DNA of 6,936 nt from JBOGTC01 sp050692055. GTDB lineage: Bacteria; Chloroflexota; Limnocylindria; QHBO01. A program made the translations under genes and the position numbers. Location: contig JBOGTC010000004.1 in NCBI GenBank assembly GCA_050692055.1, forward strand, positions 1 to 6,936, in the 5' to 3' direction. Below the pieces are notes generated by a model. The model was not told the origin of the DNA. It made no database searches and saw only the letters and a program-made list of their open reading frames with translations. Every line of letters starts with the position of its first letter. The stretch's first letter is position 1. Positions 1-6,432 of this stretch are shown piece after piece.

Positions 1-675
1 GCCGGGGCGTCGGTGGCGGCAGCGCTTGCGGCGGCGCGCGGCGAGGCGCCCGTCGCCTTCGCCGTCGTGCGGCCACCCGGTCATCATGCTGCCGCGAACC
101 GGGGGAGCGGGTTCTGCCTGCTGAACAACGTCGCCGTGGCCGTACATGCGCTGCGCGCGGAGGGCGTCGCCCGGCGCGTGGCCATCATCGACTGGGACGT
201 GCACCATGGGGACGGGACCCAGGCTCTGTTCGAGGCGGATCCCGAGCTCTGCTATGCGTCGACGCACGCCTGGCCGTTCTACCCGGGCACGGGCTCGTCA
301 GAGGAGCAGGGCAGCGGGGAGGCGCGTGGCACCAAGCACAACCGCCCGCTGCATGCGGGAAGCGGCGATGATGCCTTCGTTGGCGCCTGGCGCGACGAAC
401 TGCTGCCGCTGGTGGAGGCCTTCGCGCCCGAGGCCGTCCTCGTCTCCGCGGGCTACGACGCCCATCGGTCCGACCCGCTCGCCAACCTCAACGTGACTGA
501 GCGCGGGTTCGGCGACACCGCGCGGATGACCGGCGAGCTGTCGGCGCGACTCGGCGTCGGCGGGGTGGCCCTGGTCCTTGAGGGTGGCTACGACCTCGAT
601 GCGCTGCGGGGGTCCACGGCTGCCACCGTACGGGGCCTGCTCGCCGGCCGTGGCCTCGCGGGTGCCGCGTCGTGA
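1..675 (+). CDS. Histone deacetylase-like zinc amidohydrolase (AcuC/class II HDAC family), 5' end missing
   Basis: The 3' portion of a zinc-dependent deacetylase of the arginase/deacetylase fold; 224 residues are visible. Numbered from the first codon in the window, the key family motifs are RPPGHHA with the tandem active-site histidines H28-H29, IDWDVHHGDGT with zinc ligands D66 and H68, SAGYDAHRSDPLA with the third zinc ligand D153, and LEGGYD with the catalytic tyrosine Y197. Full-length relatives have roughly 100 or more residues before the RPPGHH motif, and the frame is open to base 1, so the gene starts upstream. The GTG at 13 lies inside a conserved helix and is not a true start. Such enzymes remove acyl groups from acetyl-lysine proteins, acetylpolyamines or other small amides; the substrate cannot be told from sequence. 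It ends 39 bases before rapZ and may be a separate transcription unit. Family assignment is secure, the precise substrate is not. Confidence 0.93.
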   Translation, partial: AGASVAAALAAARGEAPVAFAVVRPPGHHAAANRGSGFCLLNNVAVAVHALRAEGVARRVAIIDWDVHHGDGTQALFEADPELCYASTHAWPFYPGTGSSEEQGSGEARGTKHNRPLHAGSGDDAFVGAWRDELLPLVEAFAPEAVLVSAGYDAHRSDPLANLNVTERGFGDTARMTGELSARLGVGGVALVLEGGYDLDALRGSTAATVRGLLAGRGLAGAAS

Positions 676-679
676 GGGC

Positions 680-685
680 TATACT
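680..685 (+). promoter_or_regulatory. Possible -10 box (TATACT) for the rapZ operon
   Basis: TATACT matches the sigma-70 consensus TATAAT at five of six positions and stands out in GC-rich DNA between the deacetylase stop and the rapZ start. Transcription would begin near 692 and give a leader of about 23 bases carrying the ribosome site. I see no convincing -35 hexamer 16-19 bases upstream, so this is a suggestion only. Confidence 0.4.
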
Positions 686-703
686 CGAAAGGGCCTTTCG
701 ATC

Positions 704-711
704 AGGAGGGG
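704..711 (+). promoter_or_regulatory. Strong Shine-Dalgarno that fixes the rapZ GTG start
   Basis: AGGAGGGG lies 3-5 bases before GTG at 715. It is the best ribosome binding site in the window. It supports the GTG start even though this gives RapZ an unusual N-terminal extension. Confidence 0.75.
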
Positions 712-714
712 AGC

Positions 715-1665
715 GTGCCTCGATCCGCAGCAACGGCAGGCGCCGCCGAGGCGGCATCGGTCCAGGGGGCCGAATCGCCACGCCCGTCAGAGGCCTCGCC
801 AGGCCACGTTCTCGTCATCAGCGGGCTGTCGGGTGCTGGAAAGAGCCAGGCGAGCAAGCTCTTCGAGGACCAGGGCTACTACTGCGTGGACAACCTGCCG
901 CCGGCGCTGCTCGATGACCTGCTCGCGCTGCGCGACGCGGAGCCGGCTCGCTACCGGCGCGTCGCCCTCGTCCTGGACATCCGCGCGGGCGATCCTGCTC
1001 CCGCGATCGAGCGGGCATCAGACGCGCTTCGAGCACAGGGCATCGAGCTCGAGCTGATCTACCTCGAGGCGAGCGACGCGACGCTCGTGAACCGCTTCAG
1101 TGAGACGCGGCACCGCCACCCGCTGCAGGCGACCCGGAGCGGCGTTCAGGCCAGCATCGCGGAGGAGCGCCGGCGCCTCGAGCGCACGCGCGAGCTGGCC
1201 GACCACGTGGTCGATACCAGCGGCCTCTCAATCGGGCAGCTGAAGGAGCGCCTGTTCACCGTCGTCCCGCGCGAGGATGGCCAGGAGGCGGCGCTGCGCA
1301 TCGATGTGATCACGTTCGGCTTCAAGTACGGCATTCCGATCGAAGCCGACCTCGTCTTCGACGTGCGCTTCCTGACCAACCCGTTCTGGGAGCCGGAGCT
1401 CAAGCCGCTCTCGGGCCTCGAGGAACGCGTGCGCGACTTCGTCATGCGCCAGCCGGCGGCGGGTCGGTTCCTGGAGCTGGTGGCGGAGCTGCTCGAGCTC
1501 ACCGTGCCGGCCTATCGGGCCGAGGGCAAGGAGCAGCTGCGCATCGCGCTCGGCTGCACGGGCGGATATCACCGCTCGATCGCCCTGGCCGAGGAGCTGG
1601 CGCGTCGCCTGGAGGAGATCCCACAGATCTCCGTGGCCGTCTTCCATCGAGAGCTGGAGCGATGA
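715..1665 (+). CDS. rapZ: RapZ/YvcJ-family nucleotide-binding protein
   Basis: A 316-residue P-loop protein of the RapZ/YvcJ family. The Walker A motif is GLSGAGKS (residues 37-44), followed by the family signature DQGYYCVDNLP (52-62), a Walker B-like strand VALVLDIRAG (83-92), RFSETRHRHPL (127-137), FGFKYGIPIEADLVFDVRFL (201-220) and GCTGGYHRS (280-288) in the C-terminal domain. In E. coli RapZ controls GlmS through small RNAs and senses glucosamine-6-phosphate; in Bacillus YvcJ binds and hydrolyses nucleotides. About 30 Ala/Ser/Gly/Pro-rich residues precede the P-loop, whereas relatives begin almost directly at it; the Shine-Dalgarno at 704-711 supports this start. The position matching E. 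coli His190 is Phe224, and the C-terminus stops at HRELER without the basic tail of E. coli RapZ, so classic GlmZ control is doubtful. The stop overlaps the yvcK start (ATGA), implying translational coupling. Confidence 0.95.
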   Translation: MPRSAATAGAAEAASVQGAESPRPSEASPGHVLVISGLSGAGKSQASKLFEDQGYYCVDNLPPALLDDLLALRDAEPARYRRVALVLDIRAGDPAPAIERASDALRAQGIELELIYLEASDATLVNRFSETRHRHPLQATRSGVQASIAEERRRLERTRELADHVVDTSGLSIGQLKERLFTVVPREDGQEAALRIDVITFGFKYGIPIEADLVFDVRFLTNPFWEPELKPLSGLEERVRDFVMRQPAAGRFLELVAELLELTVPAYRAEGKEQLRIALGCTGGYHRSIALAEELARRLEEIPQISVAVFHRELER

Positions 1666-2984
1666 GAGGCCCACGACTGCCGCGTTGGCTGTACCCGGGC
1701 ATGCACATCAAGCGCTGGCTCTTCCTCGTGCTGCTCGGGATCGCCATCCTGGGGCTGGGCGCCGCCATCTACCTGCGCGATCTCTATCGCGCCACGGATG
1801 CGGACGAGATTCCGATCATCTTCTGGGCAACCGGCGCGTGGCTTGATCCGCAGGTGCGCGCCTGGCTGGTGGGATCGGCCGGCGTGCTTCTGACCGCCAT
1901 CGGCATGTGGGGCCTCATGCGGAGCGTCGTCTCACCGCTCGTCGGGCGGGGCGACAGCGTGATGGAGGTTCTCTACACGAAGCGGTACCTGGCGCGAGGG
2001 CCTCGCATCGTGGCGATCGGCGGCGGCACCGGTCTCTCGACGCTCCTGCGCGGCCTGAAAGGCTACAGCGCCAATATCACCGCCGTTGTCGCGGTGGCCG
2101 ACGACGGCGGCAGCAGCGGACGGCTGCGCCAGCAGCTCGGCATCGTGCCGCCCGGAGACATCCGGAACTGCATCGCCGCCCTGGCCGATGCCGAGCCGCT
2201 GATGACGCAGCTCATGCAGTACCGCTTCCCGGTCGGTTCCGGCCTCGACGACCACGCGTTCGGCAACCTGTTCATCGCCGCCATGACCGCCGTGACCGGC
2301 GACTTCGAGGAGGCGGTACGCGAATCGAACCGGGTCCTCGCCGTTCGTGGCCAGGTGCTGCCTGCCACGAGCGTGCCGCTCAACCTGTCGGCGCTCCTTT
2401 CGTCCGGGCAGCATCTCTACGGCCAGGCGGCAATCGGCAACGCAGAGGAGGCGATCGAGCGCGTCTTCATCGAGCCGGCAGACGTGCGCGCCAATCCCGA
2501 GGCGCTCGAGCGCATCCTGGAGGCCGACATGATCGTGATCGGTCCGGGCAGCCTCTACTCGAGCGTGCTGCCGAATCTGCTCATCAGCGACATCCGCGAC
2601 GCTCTGAGCGCCGCCAGCGGGCTGCGAGTCTACGTCTGCAACGTGGCGACGCAGCCGGGCGAGACCGGCGAGTTCACAGCGTCGCAGCACCTGCAGGCGC
2701 TCTTCGCGAACGTCGGCGACGACCTGGCGGACTACGTGCTCCTGAACCGAAATTGGCACGCCCGTCCGCCGGTCGGATGGCTGGGGCAGCCGGTCGAAGT
2801 GGACGTCCGTCGGCTGGAGGAGTTGCCCGTGGTCGTGGTCGAGGAGGACATCATCGATCCGACCAACGCCCATCGGCACGATCCGGCGAAGCTGGCCGCG
2901 GCGCTCATGCGGCTGCAGCAGGAGGACAGGGTGGAGCGCCCGCGCCAGCGACGGGTGAGACGCCCGACCGCGACCGCGTCCTGA
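1662..2984 (+). CDS. yvcK: YvcK/CofD-like gluconeogenesis factor with N-terminal membrane anchor
   Basis: A 440-residue protein in two parts. Residues about 18-38 and 67-89 are hydrophobic and likely form two membrane helices, leaving a short loop between them and the large domain in the cytoplasm. From about residue 115 follows a complete YvcK domain: RIVAIGGGTGLSTLLRGLK, VADDGGSSGRLR (145-156), PPGDIRNC (163-170), HAFGNL (198-203), VIGPGSLYSSVLPNLL (292-307) and CNVATQPGETGEF (326-338). The Bacillus protein is about 317 residues and soluble, so the anchor is additional. YvcK binds UDP-sugars such as UDP-GlcNAc and is needed for growth on gluconeogenic carbon sources and for correct cell-wall synthesis; it is not a proven enzyme. 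The C-terminus ends in a basic tail. The ATG sits in an ATGA overlap with rapZ; a later ATG at 1701 is possible but would cut the RWLYPG segment before the first helix. Confidence 0.94.
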   Translation: MRGPRLPRWLYPGMHIKRWLFLVLLGIAILGLGAAIYLRDLYRATDADEIPIIFWATGAWLDPQVRAWLVGSAGVLLTAIGMWGLMRSVVSPLVGRGDSVMEVLYTKRYLARGPRIVAIGGGTGLSTLLRGLKGYSANITAVVAVADDGGSSGRLRQQLGIVPPGDIRNCIAALADAEPLMTQLMQYRFPVGSGLDDHAFGNLFIAAMTAVTGDFEEAVRESNRVLAVRGQVLPATSVPLNLSALLSSGQHLYGQAAIGNAEEAIERVFIEPADVRANPEALERILEADMIVIGPGSLYSSVLPNLLISDIRDALSAASGLRVYVCNVATQPGETGEFTASQHLQALFANVGDDLADYVLLNRNWHARPPVGWLGQPVEVDVRRLEELPVVVVEEDIIDPTNAHRHDPAKLAAALMRLQQEDRVERPRQRRVRRPTATAS

Positions 2985-2994
2985 GCGAGCGCCG

Positions 2995-3852
2995 ATGCTC
3001 CTTGCCGGCGAGGTGAAAGGGGAGCTCGCCCGCATCCATCCGGCGCGGCCCTGCTGCAGGCGCGCGGAGCTGGCCGGCCTGCTGCTCGCCGCCGATCCTC
3101 CGGGCGAGCTGCGCACGCTCGACCACGCGACGGCGCGCACGGCAGTTCACCTCGCAACGTCGCTCGGCGTCTCCGTGGCCCAACCCCCGCCGGCCGGCGG
3201 CGAGCGTGGCCGGCCTGGGTCGCGCCACCACCTCCGCGTGCGCGTGGACGAATCGAGGCTCGAGCCGTGGTCGTGGGAGGCCGCGCCGGCCTGCGACCAT
3301 CGTGCGTTCCTGCGCGGCGCGCTCCTGGGCGGCGGCTCGATCTCGCTGGGCCCGCGCGGTCCACACCTCGAGCTCGTCTTCCGTGACTCGGACGCCGCCG
3401 AGATGCTGCGACGGCGGATCGCCGAGCTCGGCGTGCGCGGCCTCCGCGCACGGAGGCGAGGCCGTCACCTGCTCTACCTGAAGGGGCAGGAGGAGATCGT
3501 GGCGATGCTGCGGCTGGTGGGCGCGAACCGGGGCGTGCTGGAGCTCGAGACGGCGCGCGTCAGGCGCGACGTGCGCAACCGGCTCAACCGCCTGATCAAC
3601 GCCGAGGAGGCCAACCTCGGACGCACCGTTCGCGCGTCCGACCGGCAGCTGCGCGCGATTGACCAGCTCGATGCCGCGGGCGAGCTTGGACGCTTGACGC
3701 CCTCCCTGCGCGAGACGGCAGCCGCGCGACGCCGCCAGCCGGATGCCGATCTCGATACCCTCGCGACGTCGCTGGGCCTCAGCCGCTCCGCGGCGAACCA
3801 TCGCCTGCGCCGGCTCGTGGCACTGGCGGCAGAGCGGACGGAGCCAGCATGA
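2995..3852 (+). CDS. whiA: WhiA DNA-binding regulator
   Basis: A 285-residue WhiA protein. The N-terminus LAGEVKGELARI and RPCCRRAELAGLL (18-30) match the WhiA N-terminal domain. CDHRAFLRGALLGGGSISLG (100-119) opens the LAGLIDADG-like middle domain. NRLNRLINAEEANLGRTV (195-212) and the SRSAANHRLRRL segment (263-274) form the C-terminal helix-turn-helix region. WhiA is derived from a homing-endonuclease fold without nuclease activity. In Streptomyces it activates sporulation and division genes; in Bacillus it affects division and chromosome segregation. Residues about 64-78 form a Pro/Gly/Arg-rich linker. It starts 10 bases after yvcK with no clear Shine-Dalgarno, suggesting reinitiation; the EVKGEL start agrees with the family. 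The rapZ-yvcK-whiA order is conserved across Gram-positive and related phyla and strongly supports all three calls. Confidence 0.95.
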   Translation: MLLAGEVKGELARIHPARPCCRRAELAGLLLAADPPGELRTLDHATARTAVHLATSLGVSVAQPPPAGGERGRPGSRHHLRVRVDESRLEPWSWEAAPACDHRAFLRGALLGGGSISLGPRGPHLELVFRDSDAAEMLRRRIAELGVRGLRARRRGRHLLYLKGQEEIVAMLRLVGANRGVLELETARVRRDVRNRLNRLINAEEANLGRTVRASDRQLRAIDQLDAAGELGRLTPSLRETAAARRRQPDADLDTLATSLGLSRSAANHRLRRLVALAAERTEPA

Positions 3853-3868
3853 GGAGCCCACAGGACCG

Positions 3869-4636
3869 ATGCGCACGCCGCTGATCGCCGGCAACTGGAA
3901 GATGAATCCGCGGACCCTCGACGAGGCGCTCCAGCTGGCGCGTTCCGTGCGCGAGGCGGCGGCGGACCTGGCCGGCGTCGAGGTGGTGATCTGCCCGCCG
4001 GCCATCTGGCTCGCCGGGATCTCGAGGTCCGTGGCCGGCGGACGGCTGGCCATCGGCGCGCAGACGATGCACTTCGAGGAGGCGGGCGCGTATACCGGCG
4101 AGATCAGCCCCACGATGCTGGACGGCCTGGCAACCTTCGTGATCGTCGGGCACTCCGAGCGGCGCCAGTACGACGGCGAGAGTGATGAGAAGGTCGGCCG
4201 CAAGGTCGCCGCGGCGGTGGCCCATGGCCTGCGGCCGATCGCGGCGATCGGGGAGCGGGCCGAGGAGCGGCGTGCCGGCGACACAGCATCGGTCATCGAT
4301 CGCCAGCTGCGGGCGGCCATCGGCGGCCTCGATCGAATCGCGAACAGCGGGCTGGTCATCGCCTACGAGCCGGTCTGGGCCATTGGCACCGGCGACGCGG
4401 CGAGCGGCGAGGACGCGCAGGCGGTCGCCGCCCAGATCCGCGCCATCCTGCGCGAGCTCGATGCGGGCGGCGCCGAGGAGGTTCCCATCCAGTACGGTGG
4501 CAGCGTCTCGCCCGCGAACGCGGCCGAGTTCTTCGGCCAGCCGGACATCGACGGGGCGCTCGTCGGGGGCGCCTCGCTGCAGGCGGACGCGTTCGCCGCG
4601 ATCCTGCGCGCCGCCGCCGGCGAGCCGGCTCCGTGA
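3869..4636 (+). CDS. tpiA: Triosephosphate isomerase
   Basis: A 255-residue TIM-barrel enzyme, normal length, interconverting dihydroxyacetone phosphate and glyceraldehyde-3-phosphate. The active site is complete: N9 and K11 in GNWKMN, H95 in VGHSERR, E167 in YEPVWAIGTG with the flexible loop 6 (168-175), and phosphate-binding IQYGGSV (207-213) and LVGGASL (231-237). The nearly invariant cysteine of the usual CVGE motif is replaced: the protein reads AIGE with Ala126. The start is set by the family N-terminus. AGGA at 3862-3865 and GAGGAG at 3851-3856 are candidate ribosome sites, neither ideally spaced. It begins 16 bases after whiA, and its stop overlaps the gpmI start, so it belongs to the same operon. 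Confidence 0.97.
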   Translation: MRTPLIAGNWKMNPRTLDEALQLARSVREAAADLAGVEVVICPPAIWLAGISRSVAGGRLAIGAQTMHFEEAGAYTGEISPTMLDGLATFVIVGHSERRQYDGESDEKVGRKVAAAVAHGLRPIAAIGERAEERRAGDTASVIDRQLRAAIGGLDRIANSGLVIAYEPVWAIGTGDAASGEDAQAVAAQIRAILRELDAGGAEEVPIQYGGSVSPANAAEFFGQPDIDGALVGGASLQADAFAAILRAAAGEPAP

Positions 4637-6189
4637 CGCGCTCGTTGGTCCCGCTTTCAGCTGCGCCGCGCCCGCTCATCCTCGTGGTGCTCGACGGCTT
4701 CGGCTTGAGCGACGATCCGGCGCGCAACGCGCTCCTCGCCGCCTCGATGTGGAACTGGGAGCGGCTGACGGCCGAGTGGCCGACCTGCCGCCTCGCGGCC
4801 TCGGGCGAGGCCGTCGGCCTCCCTGCCGGGCAGATGGGCAACAGCGAGGTCGGTCATCTCAATCTCGGCGCCGGATTCCGCGTGCTGCAGGACCTGCCGC
4901 GGATCAGCGCCGCGATCGCCGACGGCTCGTTCTTCGAAAGCGAGGCGCTGCGCGCCGCCTGCCGGCACGTGGCCGAGCGGGGGAGCCGGCTGCACCTGCT
5001 CGGTCTCATCGGCCCCGGCGGGATTCACGCCGTCGACGAGCACATCGTCGCCATGGTCGAGCTGGCCGCCCGCTGCGGCCTGCCGGCCGAGCGCGTGCTG
5101 CTTCACGCGTTCACTGATGGCCGCGACACGCCGCCCCGTTCCGCCGACGGCTTCGTGGCGGAACTCGAGGACGAGCTGGCGGACCGCGCCCGGGTGGCCA
5201 CGGTGAGCGGCCGCTACTACGCCATGGACCGCGACCATCGCTGGGAGCGAACGCAGCGCGCCTGGGCCGCGATCGTCCACGGCGAGGGCCTGACCGCGCC
5301 GAGCGCGGTCGCCGCCGTGCGTGGCGCCTATGCGCGGGACGTCGACGACGAGTTCATCGAGCCGACCGTCATGGTTGACGGCACGGCGATGAGCGACGGC
5401 GACGCGGTCGTGCATCTCAACTTCCGGGCCGATCGCGCTCGCCAGCTGACTCAGGCGTTCGCGCAGCCCGGCTTCGCCGCCTTCGACCGTGGCCGCCTCC
5501 CGGCGGAGCTGTCCGTCACCACGCTCACCGAGTACCAGTCGCCCGCCGAGCTGCCGGTCGCCGTGGCATTCCCGGCCGTCGAGATCGATTCGTTTCCTGC
5601 CTACCTGTCGCGCCTCGGCCTCCGTCAGCTGCACATCGCCGAGACCGAGAAGTACGCCCACGTCACCTACTTCTTCAACGGCGGCGTCGAAGCGGCGCTG
5701 CCGGGCGAGGAGCGCGTGCTGGTGCCATCGAACCGCGACGTCCCGACGTACGACCACGCGCCCGAGATGAGCGCGAAGCCGATCACCGACCGCGTGGTGA
5801 CGGCCATTGACGAGGATGCGCTCGACTTCATCGTGGTCAACTACGCCAACCCGGACATGGTCGGCCACACCGGCGTGTGGGACGCGGCCGTGCAGGCGGC
5901 CGAGGTGATCGACGCGTGCCTGGGGCGGCTCGTCCGAGCCACGCTCGGCGCGCGCGGCGCCCTCGTCATCACCGCCGACCACGGGAACATCGAGGAGATG
6001 CGCGACGAGGCGGGCGACCCACAGACGAAGCACACGACCTCGGCGGTGCCGCTCGTGCTCGTGGCCGAGGCGTATCTCGATGCGCGTCTCCGTGACGGCA
6101 CCCTGGCAGACGTGGCGCCCACGCTGTGCGAGCTCCTCGGCATCGCGCCGGGCCCTCAGATGACGGGGCGGAGCCTCCTCGATCGCTAG
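4633..6189 (+). CDS. gpmI: 2,3-bisphosphoglycerate-independent phosphoglycerate mutase
   Basis: A 518-residue, full-length member of the alkaline-phosphatase superfamily that converts 3-phosphoglycerate to 2-phosphoglycerate using two metal ions, usually manganese. Visible active-site motifs are VVLDGFG with D21, QMGNSEVGH with the phosphate-carrying S71, GIHA with H132, TDGRDTPP (161-168), SGRYYAMDRD (192-201), FRADR with R265 and R268, AETEKYAH with K340, NPDMVGHTG with D408 and H412, TADHGN with D449 and H450, and KHTT with H467. All key ligands are present. The GTG start overlaps the tpiA stop (GTGA) and no better start precedes the first strand. It ends TGRSLLDR-TAG; a near copy of this 3' end occurs again at 6402-6425. 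tpiA-gpmI-secG order is familiar from glycolytic clusters of Gram-positive bacteria, usually with gap, pgk and eno nearby. Confidence 0.97.
   Translation: MTRSLVPLSAAPRPLILVVLDGFGLSDDPARNALLAASMWNWERLTAEWPTCRLAASGEAVGLPAGQMGNSEVGHLNLGAGFRVLQDLPRISAAIADGSFFESEALRAACRHVAERGSRLHLLGLIGPGGIHAVDEHIVAMVELAARCGLPAERVLLHAFTDGRDTPPRSADGFVAELEDELADRARVATVSGRYYAMDRDHRWERTQRAWAAIVHGEGLTAPSAVAAVRGAYARDVDDEFIEPTVMVDGTAMSDGDAVVHLNFRADRARQLTQAFAQPGFAAFDRGRLPAELSVTTLTEYQSPAELPVAVAFPAVEIDSFPAYLSRLGLRQLHIAETEKYAHVTYFFNGGVEAALPGEERVLVPSNRDVPTYDHAPEMSAKPITDRVVTAIDEDALDFIVVNYANPDMVGHTGVWDAAVQAAEVIDACLGRLVRATLGARGALVITADHGNIEEMRDEAGDPQTKHTTSAVPLVLVAEAYLDARLRDGTLADVAPTLCELLGIAPGPQMTGRSLLDR
6162..6182 (+). repeat. Direct repeat, left copy (3' end of gpmI)
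   Basis: These 21 bases inside the last codons of gpmI recur at 6402-6425. The match is complete apart from three extra bases (GCG) in the right copy; the longest uninterrupted identical block is 15 bases (6168-6182 and 6411-6425). Confidence 0.7.
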
Positions 6190-6241
6190 GTGTGTTCGCT
6201 CCGGGTCGTTCCGCGGGCGCCCGGCCGGTGCCGATGGCTCG

Positions 6242-6303
6242 TTCAATTTGCCGCTGGTGCAAGTTGCGCGGTCATCGGGACCGATTCGGCTGTCCTCGGC
6301 CCA
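6242..6303 (+). repeat. Tandem unit 1 (about 62 bp) with hairpin
   Basis: Bases 6242-6261 are identical to 6304-6323. The unit forms a hairpin 6244-6266: eight pairs including one G.T wobble (6247.6263), loop CGCTGGT (6252-6258). A second small hairpin follows, CGGTC (6269-6273) with GACCG (6279-6283) and a five-base loop. Confidence 0.8.
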
Positions 6304-6365
6304 TTCAATTTGCCGCTGGTGCAGATTAGGTCCCTGATCCGGGGTCTATCGGGGAGGCATGGGAT
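6304..6365 (+). repeat. Tandem unit 2 (about 62 bp) with hairpin
   Basis: The first 20 bases match unit 1 exactly. The hairpin is 6307-6327: seven pairs with the wobble now at 6310.6324 and the same loop CGCTGGT. The 3' arm differs from unit 1 (CAGATT against CAAGTT) yet still pairs. The remainder of the unit is only loosely similar to unit 1. Confidence 0.8.
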
Positions 6366-6427
6366 TCCAACGTGCACCGACAGCAGGTTGGCGGGGTCAT
6401 CGACGGGGGCGCGGAGCCTCCTCGACC
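6366..6427 (+). repeat. Degenerate tandem unit 3 (about 62 bp) with hairpin
   Basis: At an offset of exactly 124 bases from unit 1, 15 of the first 25 bases match. After a one-base insertion, 10 of the next 11 match (GGTCATCG block, 6395-6402). The hairpin 6368-6390 has the same plan: outer pairs CAAC with GTTG, one G/G mismatch (6372/6386), inner pairs TGC with GCA, seven-base loop 6376-6382. One further outer pair (6367-6391) is possible. The loop sequence is different from units 1 and 2. Confidence 0.5.
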
Positions 6428-6432
6428 CGTCG
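6401..6432 (+). other. Inverted repeat CGACGGG / CCCGTCG upstream of secG
   Basis: Seven perfect pairs (6401-6407 with 6426-6432) enclose an 18-base loop that consists largely of the right copy of the gpmI tail. No T-run follows, so it is not a standard terminator. It overlaps the proposed secG -35 box and could be an operator or simply chance in GC-rich DNA. Confidence 0.4.
6402..6425 (+). repeat. Direct repeat, right copy of the gpmI 3' end
   Basis: This copies 6162-6182 with three extra bases. It lies in the same reading frame as gpmI, so the frame reads TGARSLLD here against TGRSLLD at the gpmI end. Confidence 0.7.

Noticed and set aside
13..675. A complete 220-residue deacetylase starting at GTG 13
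   Set aside because: The frame is open to base 1, the residues before it fit the family, and the N-terminal third of the fold would be missing, so the gene is truncated by the window edge.
1932..4359. Long - strand open frames at 1932-3140 and 2905-4359, and a + strand frame at 1907-3016
   Set aside because: All overlap well-supported yvcK, whiA and tpiA, and read as Arg/Ala/Pro-rich composition typical of out-of-frame GC-rich sequence.
6190..6240. Intrinsic terminator after gpmI (CCGGG 6201-6205 with CCCGG 6220-6224; palindrome 6214-6223)
   Set aside because: The loop is long or absent and no T-run follows, so the signal is not distinguishable from GC-rich background.
4657..6246. Long open frame on the - strand (529 codons) opposite gpmI
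   Set aside because: It is a shadow of codon bias in GC-rich DNA. The translation is His/Arg/Val-rich with no recognisable motif, while gpmI on the + strand has every active-site motif.
6242..6390. A small CRISPR array
   Set aside because: There are only three units, the third degenerate. The intervening sequences are themselves related (shared GGTCATCG block), the AT-rich repeat is short, and there are no cas genes.
6363..6395. Integron attC site (CCAAC...GTTGG inverted repeat)
   Set aside because: The flanking bases do not fit the RYYYAAC and GTTRRRY core sites, the structure is too short for a normal attC, and no integrase or cassette is present.
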